A stretch of 64,000 nt of DNA from Methanocorpusculum sp. (GCF_030655665.1 NZ_JAUSPQ010000007.1:62001-126000), one strand, 5' to 3'. Numbered from the stretch's first letter, positions 53,152 to 63,245 are shown. The notes: generated by a model not told the origin, from the sequence alone. Made by a program: numbers and translations.

Positions 53152-53193
53152 TGGATTTATGTTGATTCGGATATCATATCTATCCATCGGAAA

Positions 53194-54054
53194 ATGAAGG
53201 ACGAACATATTATTGAGGCAGTCGGGATGACGCGGGTCGTCATCAGGGACGGTGAGGTCGTGGAAGTCGGAGAGCCGGGGGTCCGGTTCTGTCCGCTTGC
53301 AAAACGGTTTGCAACACCAGTCGACCCGATCACGAAGGAATCAGTGCAGAAAAACATCGAGTCGCGGATCAAAAACTTCGGGATGTGTACAAAAGAGCGG
53401 CAGGTGCTAGACCAGGAAACCTTCGTTCTCTTCGGCGCATCTGAGTTGATGAGCACCGGTCTGAGATCGAAGACCCTGGACGCGGCAGTCATCTGTTCAG
53501 ACGGAGCCGGCACGGTGGTCGTGCGAACACCAGACCTTGTCCAAGGACTCGGCGGAAGGATGTCCGGTCTCGTCTCAACGACCCCTCACCTCGAAGTTAT
53601 TAAAAAAATAGAGGAGGCAGGAGGCATCGTGATCGATAAAGAGACCGCGAAACTTGATGTTCTCGCGGGACTAGCACGGTCAAAATCTGAAGGCTGGACC
53701 AAAACGGGAGTGACGGTCGCGGGATTCCAGCATGAACTCGCAGAGGAGATCCGCCGGACTTATCCGGAAGCGCTGATCATAGCCGTTCACACATCAGGCG
53801 TCAAAAATGCGGAAAATGCAGAGAGATTAGTCGCCGCATCCGATCTGGTCTTTGCCTGTGCCTCAAAATATGTCCGTGCCGCCGTGTCCAAAGCATTGGT
53901 CCAGGGCGGAGTGGGCGTACCGGTATATGCAATGAGCCTTGCAGGAAAACGCCTGATCATGGAGAGGCTGATAGAAACAGATCAACAGATCCTGGTAAAA
54001 AACACCAAGCTTCCGGTCGATGATATGGGGAAACAACCGGAACCTTTAGTCTAA
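53194..54054 (+). CDS. Methanogenesis marker protein 8 (DUF2099 family)
   Basis: The 286-residue protein matches methanogenesis marker 8: HIIEAVGMTRVVIRDGEVVE, the segment with CPLAKRF, IESRIKNFGMCTKERQV, VLFGASELMSTGL, VICSDGAGTVVVRTPDLVQG, GGRMSGLVST, and FACASKYVRAAVSKA. The family occurs in essentially all methanogens and its biochemical role is not established. A T-run directly follows the stop. It is divergent from the DUF1624 gene, with a 42-base promoter region shared between them. Confidence 0.88.
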   Translation: MKDEHIIEAVGMTRVVIRDGEVVEVGEPGVRFCPLAKRFATPVDPITKESVQKNIESRIKNFGMCTKERQVLDQETFVLFGASELMSTGLRSKTLDAAVICSDGAGTVVVRTPDLVQGLGGRMSGLVSTTPHLEVIKKIEEAGGIVIDKETAKLDVLAGLARSKSEGWTKTGVTVAGFQHELAEEIRRTYPEALIIAVHTSGVKNAENAERLVAASDLVFACASKYVRAAVSKALVQGGVGVPVYAMSLAGKRLIMERLIETDQQILVKNTKLPVDDMGKQPEPLV

Positions 54055-54061
54055 TTTTTTT
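54055..54061 (+). terminator. T-run terminator after marker 8
   Basis: Seven consecutive T residues start immediately after the stop codon, separating this gene from the ablA leader promoter at 54198. Confidence 0.4.
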
Positions 54062-54197
54062 GCCCAACAAATACCCGACCCTACAGCCGGATATCAGTGA
54101 CGAAAGAGCCTGCTTAATACAGTTTTGTCATTATTCAGGACACTATTTTACCATATTTTGAAATTTCCGCTAATTATATTCGAATTGGGGCAAAAGG

Positions 54198-54339
54198 TTT
54201 ATAGTGTGAGCCCATAGTTAAAGTGTTCACCGGACTGTGCAGTTATCTGCCGATAATTTTTGGTCCATCAATGCAATTCTGGCTTTGTACAGACCGGTTT
54301 CTACCCCGTTGGGGTGAAAGATAAACAAGATTTGAGGAG
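54198..54339 (+). promoter_or_regulatory. ablA promoter and structured leader
   Basis: A TATA element (TTTATAG, 54198-54204) lies 148 bases before the first ATG (54346), implying a leader of about 120 nt. It contains GGAC/GTCC (54232-54235 with 54263-54266) enclosing hairpin GCAG-TTAT-CTGC (54239-54250), then hairpin ACCCC-GTT-GGGGT (54303-54315), then the Shine-Dalgarno GAGGAG (54334-54339). The kamA-like gene at 56953 has a leader of the same length and plan. Function is unknown; salt or lysine control of acetyl-beta-lysine synthesis is conceivable. Confidence 0.45.
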
Positions 54340-54345
54340 ATAAAA

Positions 54346-54510
54346 ATGCATCCATTGTACATTACATCATTTTTCGAGCTCGGTAATGAGCCTGAGCCTG
54401 CTTTGCATGGGAACGAGCTGAGAACATATCCGGTCGACGGGCGGATCATTGATCATCATTATGAATTAAGTGACTCCGGACCGCCGGGGACAGGAGAGTT
54501 GAATAAATGA
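54346..54510 (+). CDS. 54-residue upstream ORF coupled to ablA
   Basis: A short open frame ([18 protein letters not shown] onward) has a strong Shine-Dalgarno (GAGGAG, 54334-54339) and ends in an ATGA overlap with ablA, so it is probably translated. Its first codons nearly copy those of the kamA-like gene at 56953 (MHPKYITS), with about 24 of the first 26 bases alike, but the rest diverges. It may be a leader peptide controlling ablA or the remnant of a duplicated gene start. It is hydrophilic and acidic, with no motif. Confidence 0.5.
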   Translation: MHPLYITSFFELGNEPEPALHGNELRTYPVDGRIIDHHYELSDSGPPGTGELNK

Positions 54511-55868
54511 CACTGCCGCCGGAATCCACGGACAAACACGCATACGGGAGTGCGACGACGAATGAGGCAGGTTCCTTTCCAGAGGGAGGGTATGCCGGAA
54601 TAGATACCAGTGAATACTGGAAAAACTGGAAATGGCAGGTCCGGCATGCAATCAGAAGCATTGACACGGTCCAGCAGGTGCTGGGAATCAGGTTTGATCC
54701 GGACGAGCGAAAACAACTCCAAAAGACTGTCGAGAAGTTTCCTCTTTGTATAACACCGTATTATCTCTCACTAATTGATACGGATGATTACCGGAACGAT
54801 CCGATCTTCCGACAGGCATTTCCCTCTCCTGCCGAACTCATCGTGGAAAATTATGAACTCAACGACCCTCTTGCGGAGGATAAAGACAGTCCTTGCGAGT
54901 GTATTACTCATAGATACCCTGACCGGGTCCTATTTCTCATCAGTAATACTTGTGCAATGTACTGCAGACACTGCACACGAAAACGGAAAGTCGGCGACAT
55001 AGATTCGATTCCCGACCGGGAGAAAATTCTGGAGGGAATAGCCTACATCCGTGAGAATCCCCAAATCCGTGATGTGCTTCTCTCAGGAGGAGATCCCTTT
55101 ATGCTGAGTGATGAGGTCTTAGACTGGATACTGACCGAACTCAACGCCATACCTCATGTAGAGGTTATACGTATCGGGACACGGGTCCCGGTGGTCCTGC
55201 CATTCAGGATCACCGATGATCTAGTGAATATGCTGAAAAAGCATCACCCGATCTGGATCAACACGCAGTTCAATCATCCAAAAGAGATGACATCATCAGC
55301 CCAGGCCGCCATTGCCAAACTTGCCGATGCCGGCATTCCACTTGGAAACCAGTCGGTCCTGCTTGCACGGATCAACGACTGCCCGATCATCATGAAAGAA
55401 CTCGTTCACCAGCTGGTGAAGAACCGCATTCGTCCGTATTATCTTTACCAGTGCGATCTTTCGGAAGGAATCAGTCATTTCCGAACACCCATTGCCAAAG
55501 GGATTGAGATCATGGAGAGTCTGATCGGGCATACCAGCGGATTTGCCGTTCCTCGATATGTGGTCGATGCACCTGGAGGAGGAGGGAAGATTCCTCTTTC
55601 TCCGAATTATCTGCTGACCTGGTCGGTGAACAAGGTCGTGCTCCGGAACTACGAGGGAATAATCTGCACGTATCAGGAACCTGCGCACTATGATCGGATC
55701 CTTTGCGATGAAAACTGTGATGCCTGCAAACTCCAGCTGGATATCGAACGTGCCGATGAATCAAGGGTGGTCGGGGTCGCGAGACTTCTCGCCGATTATG
55801 ATGAGACGACGACCCTTATCCCTGAGAATAATGAACGAATTGAGAGAAGAGATGATGAATCCATCTGA
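54507..55868 (+). CDS. ablA: Lysine 2,3-aminomutase
   Basis: AblA makes beta-lysine from lysine, the first step to the osmolyte N-epsilon-acetyl-beta-lysine. The 453-residue radical SAM/PLP enzyme has cluster cysteines C149, C153 and C156 in [27 protein letters not shown], and the PLP lysine motif [11 protein letters not shown]. It carries the N-terminal helical region and the C-terminal Cys-containing zinc-like tail ([10 protein letters not shown]) of true aminomutases. The ATG overlaps the stop of the 54-residue ORF, and its 3' end overlaps ablB. Confidence 0.95.
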   Translation: MTLPPESTDKHAYGSATTNEAGSFPEGGYAGIDTSEYWKNWKWQVRHAIRSIDTVQQVLGIRFDPDERKQLQKTVEKFPLCITPYYLSLIDTDDYRNDPIFRQAFPSPAELIVENYELNDPLAEDKDSPCECITHRYPDRVLFLISNTCAMYCRHCTRKRKVGDIDSIPDREKILEGIAYIRENPQIRDVLLSGGDPFMLSDEVLDWILTELNAIPHVEVIRIGTRVPVVLPFRITDDLVNMLKKHHPIWINTQFNHPKEMTSSAQAAIAKLADAGIPLGNQSVLLARINDCPIIMKELVHQLVKNRIRPYYLYQCDLSEGISHFRTPIAKGIEIMESLIGHTSGFAVPRYVVDAPGGGGKIPLSPNYLLTWSVNKVVLRNYEGIICTYQEPAHYDRILCDENCDACKLQLDIERADESRVVGVARLLADYDETTTLIPENNERIERRDDESI

Positions 55869-56694
55869 TTCAGTGATAAAGTATGGAAAAAGCATACTCC
55901 AGCACGGTCATTTCAATAACCGGATATATATCATAAAACTCGCACAAGATGATCTCCCGGGGATCATCGGATTCGCCGACGATCTGGCCGAGAACGAGGG
56001 ATACACCAAAATATTCGGGAAAGTGCCAGCATCATCTGCGGATCTATTTGCCCGTGCCGGTTATGTCATCGAGGCATCCATCCCCTCATATTTTCAGGGT
56101 AAGGAGGAGGCTGTATTTATAGCAAAATACTTTGATCCAAACCGATGCAAGGCAGTCAATGTAGCAGAACTTGCCGGAATCTGCACAGAAGCCGGAAAAC
56201 ATACGGGAAAGAGACAAGACCAAAAACTGCCCGAAGGGTTCACCCTTCGACCAGCAAATACTGAAGATGCCGAGGAGCTCGCAGATCTGTTCCGAAGAAT
56301 CTTCCCAACCTATCCCTTTCCCATCTCTGATCCGGCATACATCAGAACCACTATGCAGGATAACATACACTATTTTGTGATAAAAGAGGGGAACAAAATT
56401 GTAGCTGCATCATCCTGTGAGGTCGATAAAGAGAGCTTGACGGCGGAGATGACGGATTTTGCAGTGGACCCACGCTTCAGAGGCCACGGTCTTGCACGGA
56501 TCCTGCTTACTGAGATGGAAGAGACAATGCGAAAAGAGGGAATAATCACAGCATATACTATTGCGAGATCTGCCTCACTCCCCATGAACGCCGTTTTTGC
56601 CGGGGCAGGATATCGATTCAGCGGGATGCTCCCAAATAACACCAACATCAGCGGATCGATCGAGAGCATGAACGTCTGGTACAGAAAGATATAA
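55852..56694 (+). CDS. ablB: Beta-lysine N-acetyltransferase
   Basis: AblB acetylates beta-lysine to the compatible solute used by methanogens under salt stress. The 280-residue protein has an N-terminal family-specific half ([36 protein letters not shown]) and a C-terminal GNAT domain with acetyl-CoA loop [19 protein letters not shown] and [17 protein letters not shown] place the start at ATG 55852, within the last codons of ablA; ATG 55855 or 55831 are alternatives. It forms a two-gene unit with ablA. Confidence 0.92.
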   Translation: MMNPSDSVIKYGKSILQHGHFNNRIYIIKLAQDDLPGIIGFADDLAENEGYTKIFGKVPASSADLFARAGYVIEASIPSYFQGKEEAVFIAKYFDPNRCKAVNVAELAGICTEAGKHTGKRQDQKLPEGFTLRPANTEDAEELADLFRRIFPTYPFPISDPAYIRTTMQDNIHYFVIKEGNKIVAASSCEVDKESLTAEMTDFAVDPRFRGHGLARILLTEMEETMRKEGIITAYTIARSASLPMNAVFAGAGYRFSGMLPNNTNISGSIESMNVWYRKI

Positions 56695-56803
56695 ACAGCA
56701 TATTTGGATTTAATACCAATTTTCCCAAAAAATATCATCTAATAATTGAGAAAATACACATATTTTCACGATTTTCACCATCGACACAGAAAATGGCGGA
56801 AAG

Positions 56804-56947
56804 GGTTTAAATGATAGGGACCAAGTAAAGTGCGTTTAAAGAATTTTGCATCAGGTCACTAAGATCTTCTGTTAACAGCAATGTGACCGATCTTTTTGCA
56901 CATAATGAATTTGCCCTTTTTTGGCAGATTACCCCAGTAAACGAGGT
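56804..56947 (+). promoter_or_regulatory. Promoter and structured leader of the kamA-like gene
   Basis: TTTAAAT at about 56806-56812 lies near 149 bases before the ATG, as at ablA. The leader holds GGTCAC/GTGACC (56854-56859 with 56883-56888) enclosing the palindrome CTGTTAACAG (56869-56878), then hairpin TGCC...GGCA (56912-56926) and GAGGT (56943-56947). Primary sequence is mostly different from the ablA leader, but length, order of stems and the AAAGTG block near the transcription start are shared. Confidence 0.45.
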
Positions 56948-56952
56948 AAAAA

Positions 56953-58059
56953 ATGCATCCAAAGTACATTACATCTATTTCTGCGCTTGACAATCTTGTC
57001 GGGCTTGCTCCTAAAGAACGGGAGATGATGGAGAGAGTGACCGACGTGTTCCCATTTCGGGCCAACGACTATTATCTATCCCTGATAGACTGGAAAGACC
57101 GTAGGGATCCGATTAAAGCTATTATCATTCCCGACTCCCGTGAACTAGAAGTCGGAGGATCTGCTGATCCCTCCTGTGAGAAGGATTATACCAAAAAACC
57201 CGGTCTGCAGCACAAATACGATCAAACCGGCCTTCTGCTTTTGACTGATGTCTGCGGCGGGATCTGCCGTTTCTGTTTTCGAAAACGCCTTTTTATGTCC
57301 TGCGAACGCGAGACTGTGAGAGACGTATCCGAGAATATTGCGTATATCCGGGAGCACACGGAGATCACCAACGTTCTTCTGACCGGCGGGGATCCCCTGA
57401 CACTGGATACCCGGCATCTTGAATCCGTGATCCGTGAACTCCGCGAGATCCCACATGTGAACATCATCCGGATCGGGAGCAAGATGCTGGCGTACAATCC
57501 TTACCGTATTCTCAACGATTCAGAACTTCTTTCAGTCCTCTCGCGGTACAGCACCCCGGAAAAACGGATATATCTGATGGCACACTTCAACCACCCAAAC
57601 GAGATCACCGAGATTTCGATACAGGCGGCAGAGGTGCTCCAGAAATCAGGCGTCATCGTTGTGAACCAGACCCCGATCCTGAACGGGATCAATGCCGAAC
57701 CAGAAACACTTACGACACTCTTTCGAAAACTGTCTTTTGCAGGAATATCTCCCTACTATGTCTTCCAGTGCAGACCGGCAACCGGCAACGGATTATTCCA
57801 TGTCCCGGTCGAGACATCCTACGATATCCTCCAGGAAGCTTGGAAAAACTGCTCGGGACTGGCAAAACGGGCAAGATTCATCATGTCCCATTCGACCGGA
57901 AAGGTTGAAGTGGTCGGTAAAGATGTCGAAAATGTCTTCATGCGGTATCATCAGGCCGCCGAGAACAATGACATCGGGAAGTTCATGACCTTCCCGACGA
58001 ATCAAAAGGCAGAGTGGTTCGATGATTATCTTGCAGGTCAAGCCCCTGCAAAGAATTAA
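56953..58059 (+). CDS. KamA-family radical SAM protein, paralogue of ablA lacking the PGGGGK motif
   Basis: The 368-residue protein resembles lysine 2,3-aminomutase: cluster cysteines C101, C105 and C108 in DVCGGICRFCFRKR, LLTGGDPLTLD, AHFNHPNEITE and YYVFQCRPATGNGLFHVP. It is 85 residues shorter than AblA, without the N-terminal helical block and the C-terminal Cys tail. Where AblA has PGGGGK for PLP, this protein has SHSTGKVEVVG, so substrate or cofactor use may differ. It follows ablB by 258 bases with its own structured leader, and ends at a T-run. Confidence 0.88.
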   Translation: MHPKYITSISALDNLVGLAPKEREMMERVTDVFPFRANDYYLSLIDWKDRRDPIKAIIIPDSRELEVGGSADPSCEKDYTKKPGLQHKYDQTGLLLLTDVCGGICRFCFRKRLFMSCERETVRDVSENIAYIREHTEITNVLLTGGDPLTLDTRHLESVIRELREIPHVNIIRIGSKMLAYNPYRILNDSELLSVLSRYSTPEKRIYLMAHFNHPNEITEISIQAAEVLQKSGVIVVNQTPILNGINAEPETLTTLFRKLSFAGISPYYVFQCRPATGNGLFHVPVETSYDILQEAWKNCSGLAKRARFIMSHSTGKVEVVGKDVENVFMRYHQAAENNDIGKFMTFPTNQKAEWFDDYLAGQAPAKN

Positions 58060-58061
58060 CA

Positions 58062-58071
58062 CTCTTTTTTT
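58062..58071 (+). terminator. T-run terminator after the kamA-like gene
   Basis: CTCTTTTTTT begins two bases after the stop codon, a typical archaeal terminator. The next 250 bases (to 58324) hold only promoter-like AT-rich sequence. Confidence 0.5.
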
Positions 58072-58324
58072 GTCAAAGGATAACCATGATCAGATATCAG
58101 TCCATTCCCCTGCTCATGCGATCTCACGATTAAGATTCACACTTTTATCAAAACATGTGCCTTCTGAATAAATCAAACCCCATTAACAATTTACCCATAT
58201 GCGCACAAGTAATTTAATCCATCGTGTCATATACACAACATCCATATAAGAAATGATACAGACGCATCCGAAAAACCATATCGGCGTGTTTTGTCATTAT
58301 CTCAATATTGGAGGAGAGAATCGT

Positions 58325-59062
58325 ATGAGTAATAAGAGTATAATTGATGAACTTCTTGCAACCCTCCCGGAAAAACCAGTTCCCGTTCGATCCATAGAAG
58401 TTGGGGCTCACTGGACCGCCGTCTGCAGCACACACTGTGGTCTCGCCACAACGATAATCGGGGATAATTGTCATGATCACAAAACCGTTGTACGTGATGC
58501 AGGATCTCTGCACCTGAAAAGTGCGCAGGAACTTGCCGAGTATGCAAAATCAGATTATTCGTTAGAAGCCAGTATTGGTATAGCTGCTATCAACTCGCTT
58601 CTGGATATGAACGAACAAAATGCGGTAGAGATGAACGCATCTCAAGTACTTATGGAAAAGGGCGCCGGGAAAAATGTGGCACTTGTTGGACATTTCCCTT
58701 TTATTCCCAAACTCCGAAAAAGTGTGAAAAATCTCTGGGTCATTGAACTTCATCCAACCGAAGATGACTACCCAGCGCAGTCTGCTGCTGAGTTGATTCC
58801 AGAGGCCGATATCGTAGCACTAACCGCGAGTTCCCTGATAAATCATACCATGGATGATCTGCTGAACCTCTGCGAACCGGATACTCTCGTCATGATCCTA
58901 GGACCAAGCACCCCTCTTTCTCCTGTGTTGTTCGATCACGGAGTAAACATCATCGCAGGATCACGTGTTCGTGATGAAACCGCCGTTCTTCATGCCATTG
59001 GACAGGGTGCGACGTTCCAGCAGGTCACTGGTGTGAAACTGCTGACCTTCACGAATCCGTAA
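58325..59062 (+). CDS. DUF364/DUF4213-type putative metal-chelation protein
   Basis: The 245-residue protein matches the DUF4213-DUF364 pair: an N-terminal domain (EVGAHWTAVCSTHCGLATTI) and a Rossmann-like C-terminal domain with VALVGHFPFIPKL, PEADIVALTASSLINHTMDD and VMILGPSTPLSPVLFDHGV. The family has been proposed to bind heavy metals or a SAM-like ligand; no activity is established. ATG 58325 is preceded by GGAGGAG. It lies 29 bases before trmO and may be co-transcribed. Confidence 0.82.
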   Translation: MSNKSIIDELLATLPEKPVPVRSIEVGAHWTAVCSTHCGLATTIIGDNCHDHKTVVRDAGSLHLKSAQELAEYAKSDYSLEASIGIAAINSLLDMNEQNAVEMNASQVLMEKGAGKNVALVGHFPFIPKLRKSVKNLWVIELHPTEDDYPAQSAAELIPEADIVALTASSLINHTMDDLLNLCEPDTLVMILGPSTPLSPVLFDHGVNIIAGSRVRDETAVLHAIGQGATFQQVTGVKLLTFTNP

Positions 59063-59091
59063 ATAGTCCAAACCCGTATGGGAAAATAACG

Positions 59092-59652
59092 ATGACACAG
59101 AAACCAGATCAAACAATTATCCCTGATAGTGAAGAGAAAACGTTCATGCAATCATCCGAGGGCACACTGGATTCGTTCACCTATACGCCGATCGGCATCG
59201 TGCGGTCTCCCTACACTGATATCGCCGGTATGCCGATCCAGCCAACCGGAGCGGAAGGCGTGCGCGGCACCATTGTTCTACGCCCGGAGTTTTCTCCAGG
59301 TCTCAACGATCTGGATGAGTTTTCCCACATCATCCTGATATATGCGTTTCATCGGTCCAAAGGATATTCCCTGCAGGTCACCCCGTTTTTGGACACAGTC
59401 CAGCACGGAGTCTTTGCCACCAGAGCACCAAAACGACCGAATACAATCGGACTGTCGATCGTCAGACTGATCAATATTCGGGAGAACATCTTAACGATAG
59501 AAAATGTAGATCTTCTTGACGGAACGCCCCTGTTGGATATCAAACCCTATGTGCCGGCGTTCGATGCATTTTGCTCGGCAAAAGCAGGATGGCTCGATCG
59601 AAGTTCACGGGATGCAGGATCGGCAAGATCAGACAAACGGTTCAGCGAGTAA
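59092..59652 (+). CDS. trmO: tRNA t6A37 methyltransferase TrmO (TsaA family)
   Basis: TrmO methylates the N6-threonylcarbamoyladenosine at position 37 of some tRNAs with SAM. The 186-residue protein shows TPIGIVRSPYTDI, GLNDLDEFSHIILIYAFHRSK, VFATRAPKRPNTIGLSIVRL and LLDGTPLLDIKPYVPAFDAF, all hallmarks of the beta-barrel methyltransferase. An N-terminal 25-residue polar extension precedes the domain. Archaeal forms sometimes modify other small targets, so the substrate is not certain. Confidence 0.88.
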   Translation: MTQKPDQTIIPDSEEKTFMQSSEGTLDSFTYTPIGIVRSPYTDIAGMPIQPTGAEGVRGTIVLRPEFSPGLNDLDEFSHIILIYAFHRSKGYSLQVTPFLDTVQHGVFATRAPKRPNTIGLSIVRLINIRENILTIENVDLLDGTPLLDIKPYVPAFDAFCSAKAGWLDRSSRDAGSARSDKRFSE

Positions 59653-59766
59653 CTGATTCCTGCAGTAACGTGGAAAAGCGTTGGAAAAATCGTATTATTA
59701 TGCATAAGGGTAATAATAGATATACATGATTCAAATCACCGCCGACCGCATATTCGAGGAATGGAA

Positions 59767-60726
59767 ATGACAGAGAACCATATCTTCGGCCCGGTCAATT
59801 CCAGGAGACTCGGGAGATCACTGGGCATCGATCTTTTGCCCTTCAAGACCTGTTCATATGACTGCGTCTACTGTGAATGCGGAGCAACGAACAGTCTAAC
59901 GACAAAAAGGGCCGAGTTTTTTCCAACTGAAGAGGTGATCGCCCAGCTGGATAAGGTCCTCAGAAAAGGACCAACATTGGATTACATAACGTTTGCCGGA
60001 TCAGGTGAGCCGACCCTTTCCCTGTCGATCGGGCGGATCATCAGACATCTGAAAACAACCTATTCGCAGTATAAGGTCGCCGTCCTCACGAACGGGAGCC
60101 TGCTGGGCAATAAAGAGGTCATTGCGGATCTTTCCCGGGCTGATCTGGTTATCCCCACCCTGACCAGTACAAGTCAGGAAACGTTTGAACGTATCCACCG
60201 TCCATATCCCGGCCTCTTAACAAAAACGATCATCAATTACATACTGGAGTTCAGAAAGGAGTTCCGGGGAGAAATGTGGCTTGAGATTTTCCTGATACCC
60301 AATCAGAACACCAGCTTAGAAGAACTGGCATCGCTTCGAGACGTTATAGATAAAATCCAACCCGCACGCATTCAGCTGAACACGCTTGACCGGCCGGCTG
60401 CTGAAGACTGGGTCACAGCCCCGGATGAAGAAGAGCTGATAAAGATCAGGAACTACTTTGCTGAACTCAACATACCGGTGGATGTGGCCGGAGTCTGCTG
60501 TGAACAGCCCGACGTCTGCATCTCCGGTGAAAGCACCCATGAACTGATCAAAAAAACCCTCCACATCCGTCCCTGCACAGTTGAAGATCTCGCTTCAATG
60601 ACCGGCTTACATCATCACGAAGTGGCCAAATACTTATCAGGACTTCTTGAGGAAGGGACGATTCATGTCCAGAGAGGGAAAAGAGGCGTTTTTTACTCGG
60701 CCGGACCGCAGACGGAACGAAAGTAA
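59767..60726 (+). CDS. Radical SAM protein with C-terminal winged helix (COG0731-like)
   Basis: The 319-residue protein has the cluster motif CSYDCVYCECG (CxxxCxxC), SGEPTLSLS, and after the radical SAM barrel (about 1-235) a winged-helix-like tail (TVEDLASMTGLHHHEVAKYL, then GTIHVQRGKRGVFYSAG). I use ATG 59767 because GAGGA (59756-59760) is six bases upstream, whereas ATG 59761 abuts it. The family includes wybutosine-type and other unassigned radical SAM enzymes; here the HTH tail may bind nucleic acid. Substrate unknown. Confidence 0.82.
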   Translation: MTENHIFGPVNSRRLGRSLGIDLLPFKTCSYDCVYCECGATNSLTTKRAEFFPTEEVIAQLDKVLRKGPTLDYITFAGSGEPTLSLSIGRIIRHLKTTYSQYKVAVLTNGSLLGNKEVIADLSRADLVIPTLTSTSQETFERIHRPYPGLLTKTIINYILEFRKEFRGEMWLEIFLIPNQNTSLEELASLRDVIDKIQPARIQLNTLDRPAAEDWVTAPDEEELIKIRNYFAELNIPVDVAGVCCEQPDVCISGESTHELIKKTLHIRPCTVEDLASMTGLHHHEVAKYLSGLLEEGTIHVQRGKRGVFYSAGPQTERK

Positions 60727-60938
60727 CGCCAGGTGAAGAAGCCACAACCTCCATCGGATATTCTAAAATAAGCCCCCATCAATATATTCACAATAGTGTG
60801 TAGTAAAATAAGCATAAATACCACGTGAATCATCGATTCAAGCAGTCTATTTCCCTATCCCCGTAGGAAATCTACAAAATTCCACCATTTTTGAAGACCA
60901 TAGCTTCAAATAGATAGTAGCAATATACAACTCAATCA

Positions 60939-62946
60939 ATGCTATCTATCCTTTATTCTCTTCGTAAATCAAAAGGAGTTAGGATACCCTGCATAAGCAT
61001 AGCAGTGATTTTCCTCTGTTTGTGTCTTGCATGCGTACCTGTCCTTGCTAACTCTGATGTGACCTTGGTAACGGATACTACCGCAAATCCGGCGACCATT
61101 ACTGATGTCGAAGATTTTTTTGATACTGCTATTCCAGCAGGACTCGCAACATACAATATACCCGGCGCAACTGTCGCAGTAGTGCAGGATGGAGAACTGA
61201 TTTTTTCCAAAGGGTACGGTTATGCTGATCTTACCAATGAAACGCCAGTTGATGCCGACTCAACAATCTTCCATATTGGATCGGTCACTAAACTCTTCAC
61301 CTGGACCTGTGTTATGCAACTGGTGGAAGAGGGTAAAATCGATCTGGATACTGACATCAATACTTATCTGACTGATTTTTCAATTCCCGACACATATCCA
61401 GGCCAACCAATCACCATGCGAAACCTGATGACACACACGGCTGGATTCGAAGACGCATCTCGTCGTGGGGCAGTTGAAGACGTAGAAGATCTCTTTTCGT
61501 TTAGAATCTACTGCCGGGATTATATGCCCGCAAGGGTGTATCCTCCAGGGACCGTTACCTCCTACTCAAATTATGGCACCACACTCGCAGCAGTCATCAT
61601 TGAGGATGTGAGCGGCGTTTCGTTTGAGGAATATCTGCAGGAACATATTTTAACGCCTCTTGATCTCACAAAAACACATATTTCCTATTTCCTCCCGCCT
61701 GAATCTGCCGCGAATCTCTCCTCAGGGTATAATTATATCAGCGGGAAGAATGTAGCCGTCACAGACACAGTTTTTGTCATTGGTCCCGCCGGATCCATCA
61801 GTTCCACGGCACCAGATATGGCAAAATTCCTTGCTGCACATATGCAGAACGGGACGGTTGATGGAGTAGAAATTCTTTCTGAAAAAACGGCAGCACTCAT
61901 GCACGCAAGAACATTTTCAAATGACCCACGGGTCAGCGGCATGTGTCTTGGATTTTATGAAACATTTCTCAATAATGAGAGGATTATTCTCCACGGTGGA
62001 GATACAAATACATTCCATTCGCTCTTTGTAATTATTCCAGAAAAAAAAATCAGGATTTTTTGTCTCATACAATGCTCCTGGAGGGACAGCAGCACGATAC
62101 GACCTCCTTGTGGAGTATGTCAACCAGTTTTATCCTCTCACCGAAACAGTGACATCGACCCCGGACACAAACCCGGGCACATCGTTGGAGAAATACGCGG
62201 GAACCTACCAGTCAACCCGCCATAATTACCGGACTTTTGAATTCTTCATTGATCCACCCAAACAAATGGTAGTTGAGGTGGGGGAAAACAACACACTCCG
62301 TTTGATAAAAGCAGACACAACATCTTCAGAATACATCGAGATTAACCCAGGCGTCTTCAAAGAATTGAGTGATACACCATCGTTCTACGGGAATATGGTC
62401 TTTCGTGAGAATGAGAATGGTGATGTAACGTTCCTCTGTTACGAAAACCTTCCGGTCTTCGCGTATGAACGGGTGCCTTGGTATGCTACCGATGGTTTTA
62501 CTGAAGGTGTGCTCTCCGTTGCTGTTGTACTTCTTCTCACTGTTTTCCTCTGGCCGGTTATGGCACTGTCCCGGAGAATATACGGGAAAAAAGGTGAAGT
62601 GATACAGGAAAAAGGACTCCCGTTCTATGCCCGTCTGATCGCCTTTTTATCCTCCGTTATCAGCATTATCTTTGTGTTCTGTCTTCTCCCGATTGTTCAG
62701 AACAATGAAGGACTGATAAATTTGTATGAATGGGATGCAACACCCCCGTTCATCCTGACTGCCATTCTAACGGTCCCGGTGATTTGTGTTTTATTATCGA
62801 TCGTAACCGCAGGTTTCACAGTCGTCGTCTGGAAGATGCAATGCTGGCGTCTCTGGCACCGGGTGCATTATACGCTCGTTACCATAGGACTCTTTATGCT
62901 GATATGGTGGATGAATTATCAGAATTTGTTCTTCTTCCGGTTATAA
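60939..62946 (+). pseudogene. Serine beta-lactamase-like exported hydrolase, frameshifted at an A9 tract
   Basis: The gene encodes an exported penicillin-binding-like serine hydrolase with a C-terminal membrane domain, split by one frameshift. The first frame (60939-62225) has a signal peptide, catalytic SVTK in HIGSVTKLFTW, YSN in TSYSNYG, and HGG in ILHGGDT. At an A9 run (62041-62049) this frame leaves homology. The +1 frame continues with SGFFVSYNAPGG, and runs to 62946 with a beta-rich domain and about four membrane helices. Removing one A would restore a ~668-residue protein. It may be a decayed gene, phase-variable, or a sequencing error. Confidence 0.75.
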
Positions 62947-63245
62947 CGGATATCATACACTCATTTTTTCATATCAATTCATTTTCAGCCGTTTTTGAGG
63001 ATAAGGACATCACCGGTTGCCCAAATACAATCAACATATATGCCGAAAGTCGAAAAAATCATCCGGCAGACATTTATATCATCAAAGGAATTTGTTATTT
63101 TAACATGCAGCAATGTTATTGAGTGAAATAGCTAAGCTCATATCGCAAAGAAATACGAATAGGCACCTCAAAAAGAGCAGACCAAGACTATTCCCCCTTT
63201 GCGGTTGAGAAAAACCTGCTGCACGTCTAAATCCGGAATGAAACC

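Noticed and set aside
62730-63122. Plus-strand frame overlapping the end of the beta-lactamase-like gene
   Set aside because: It overlaps the membrane-domain frame, has no recognisable motif, and the unique part (62947-63122) shows no coding signal.
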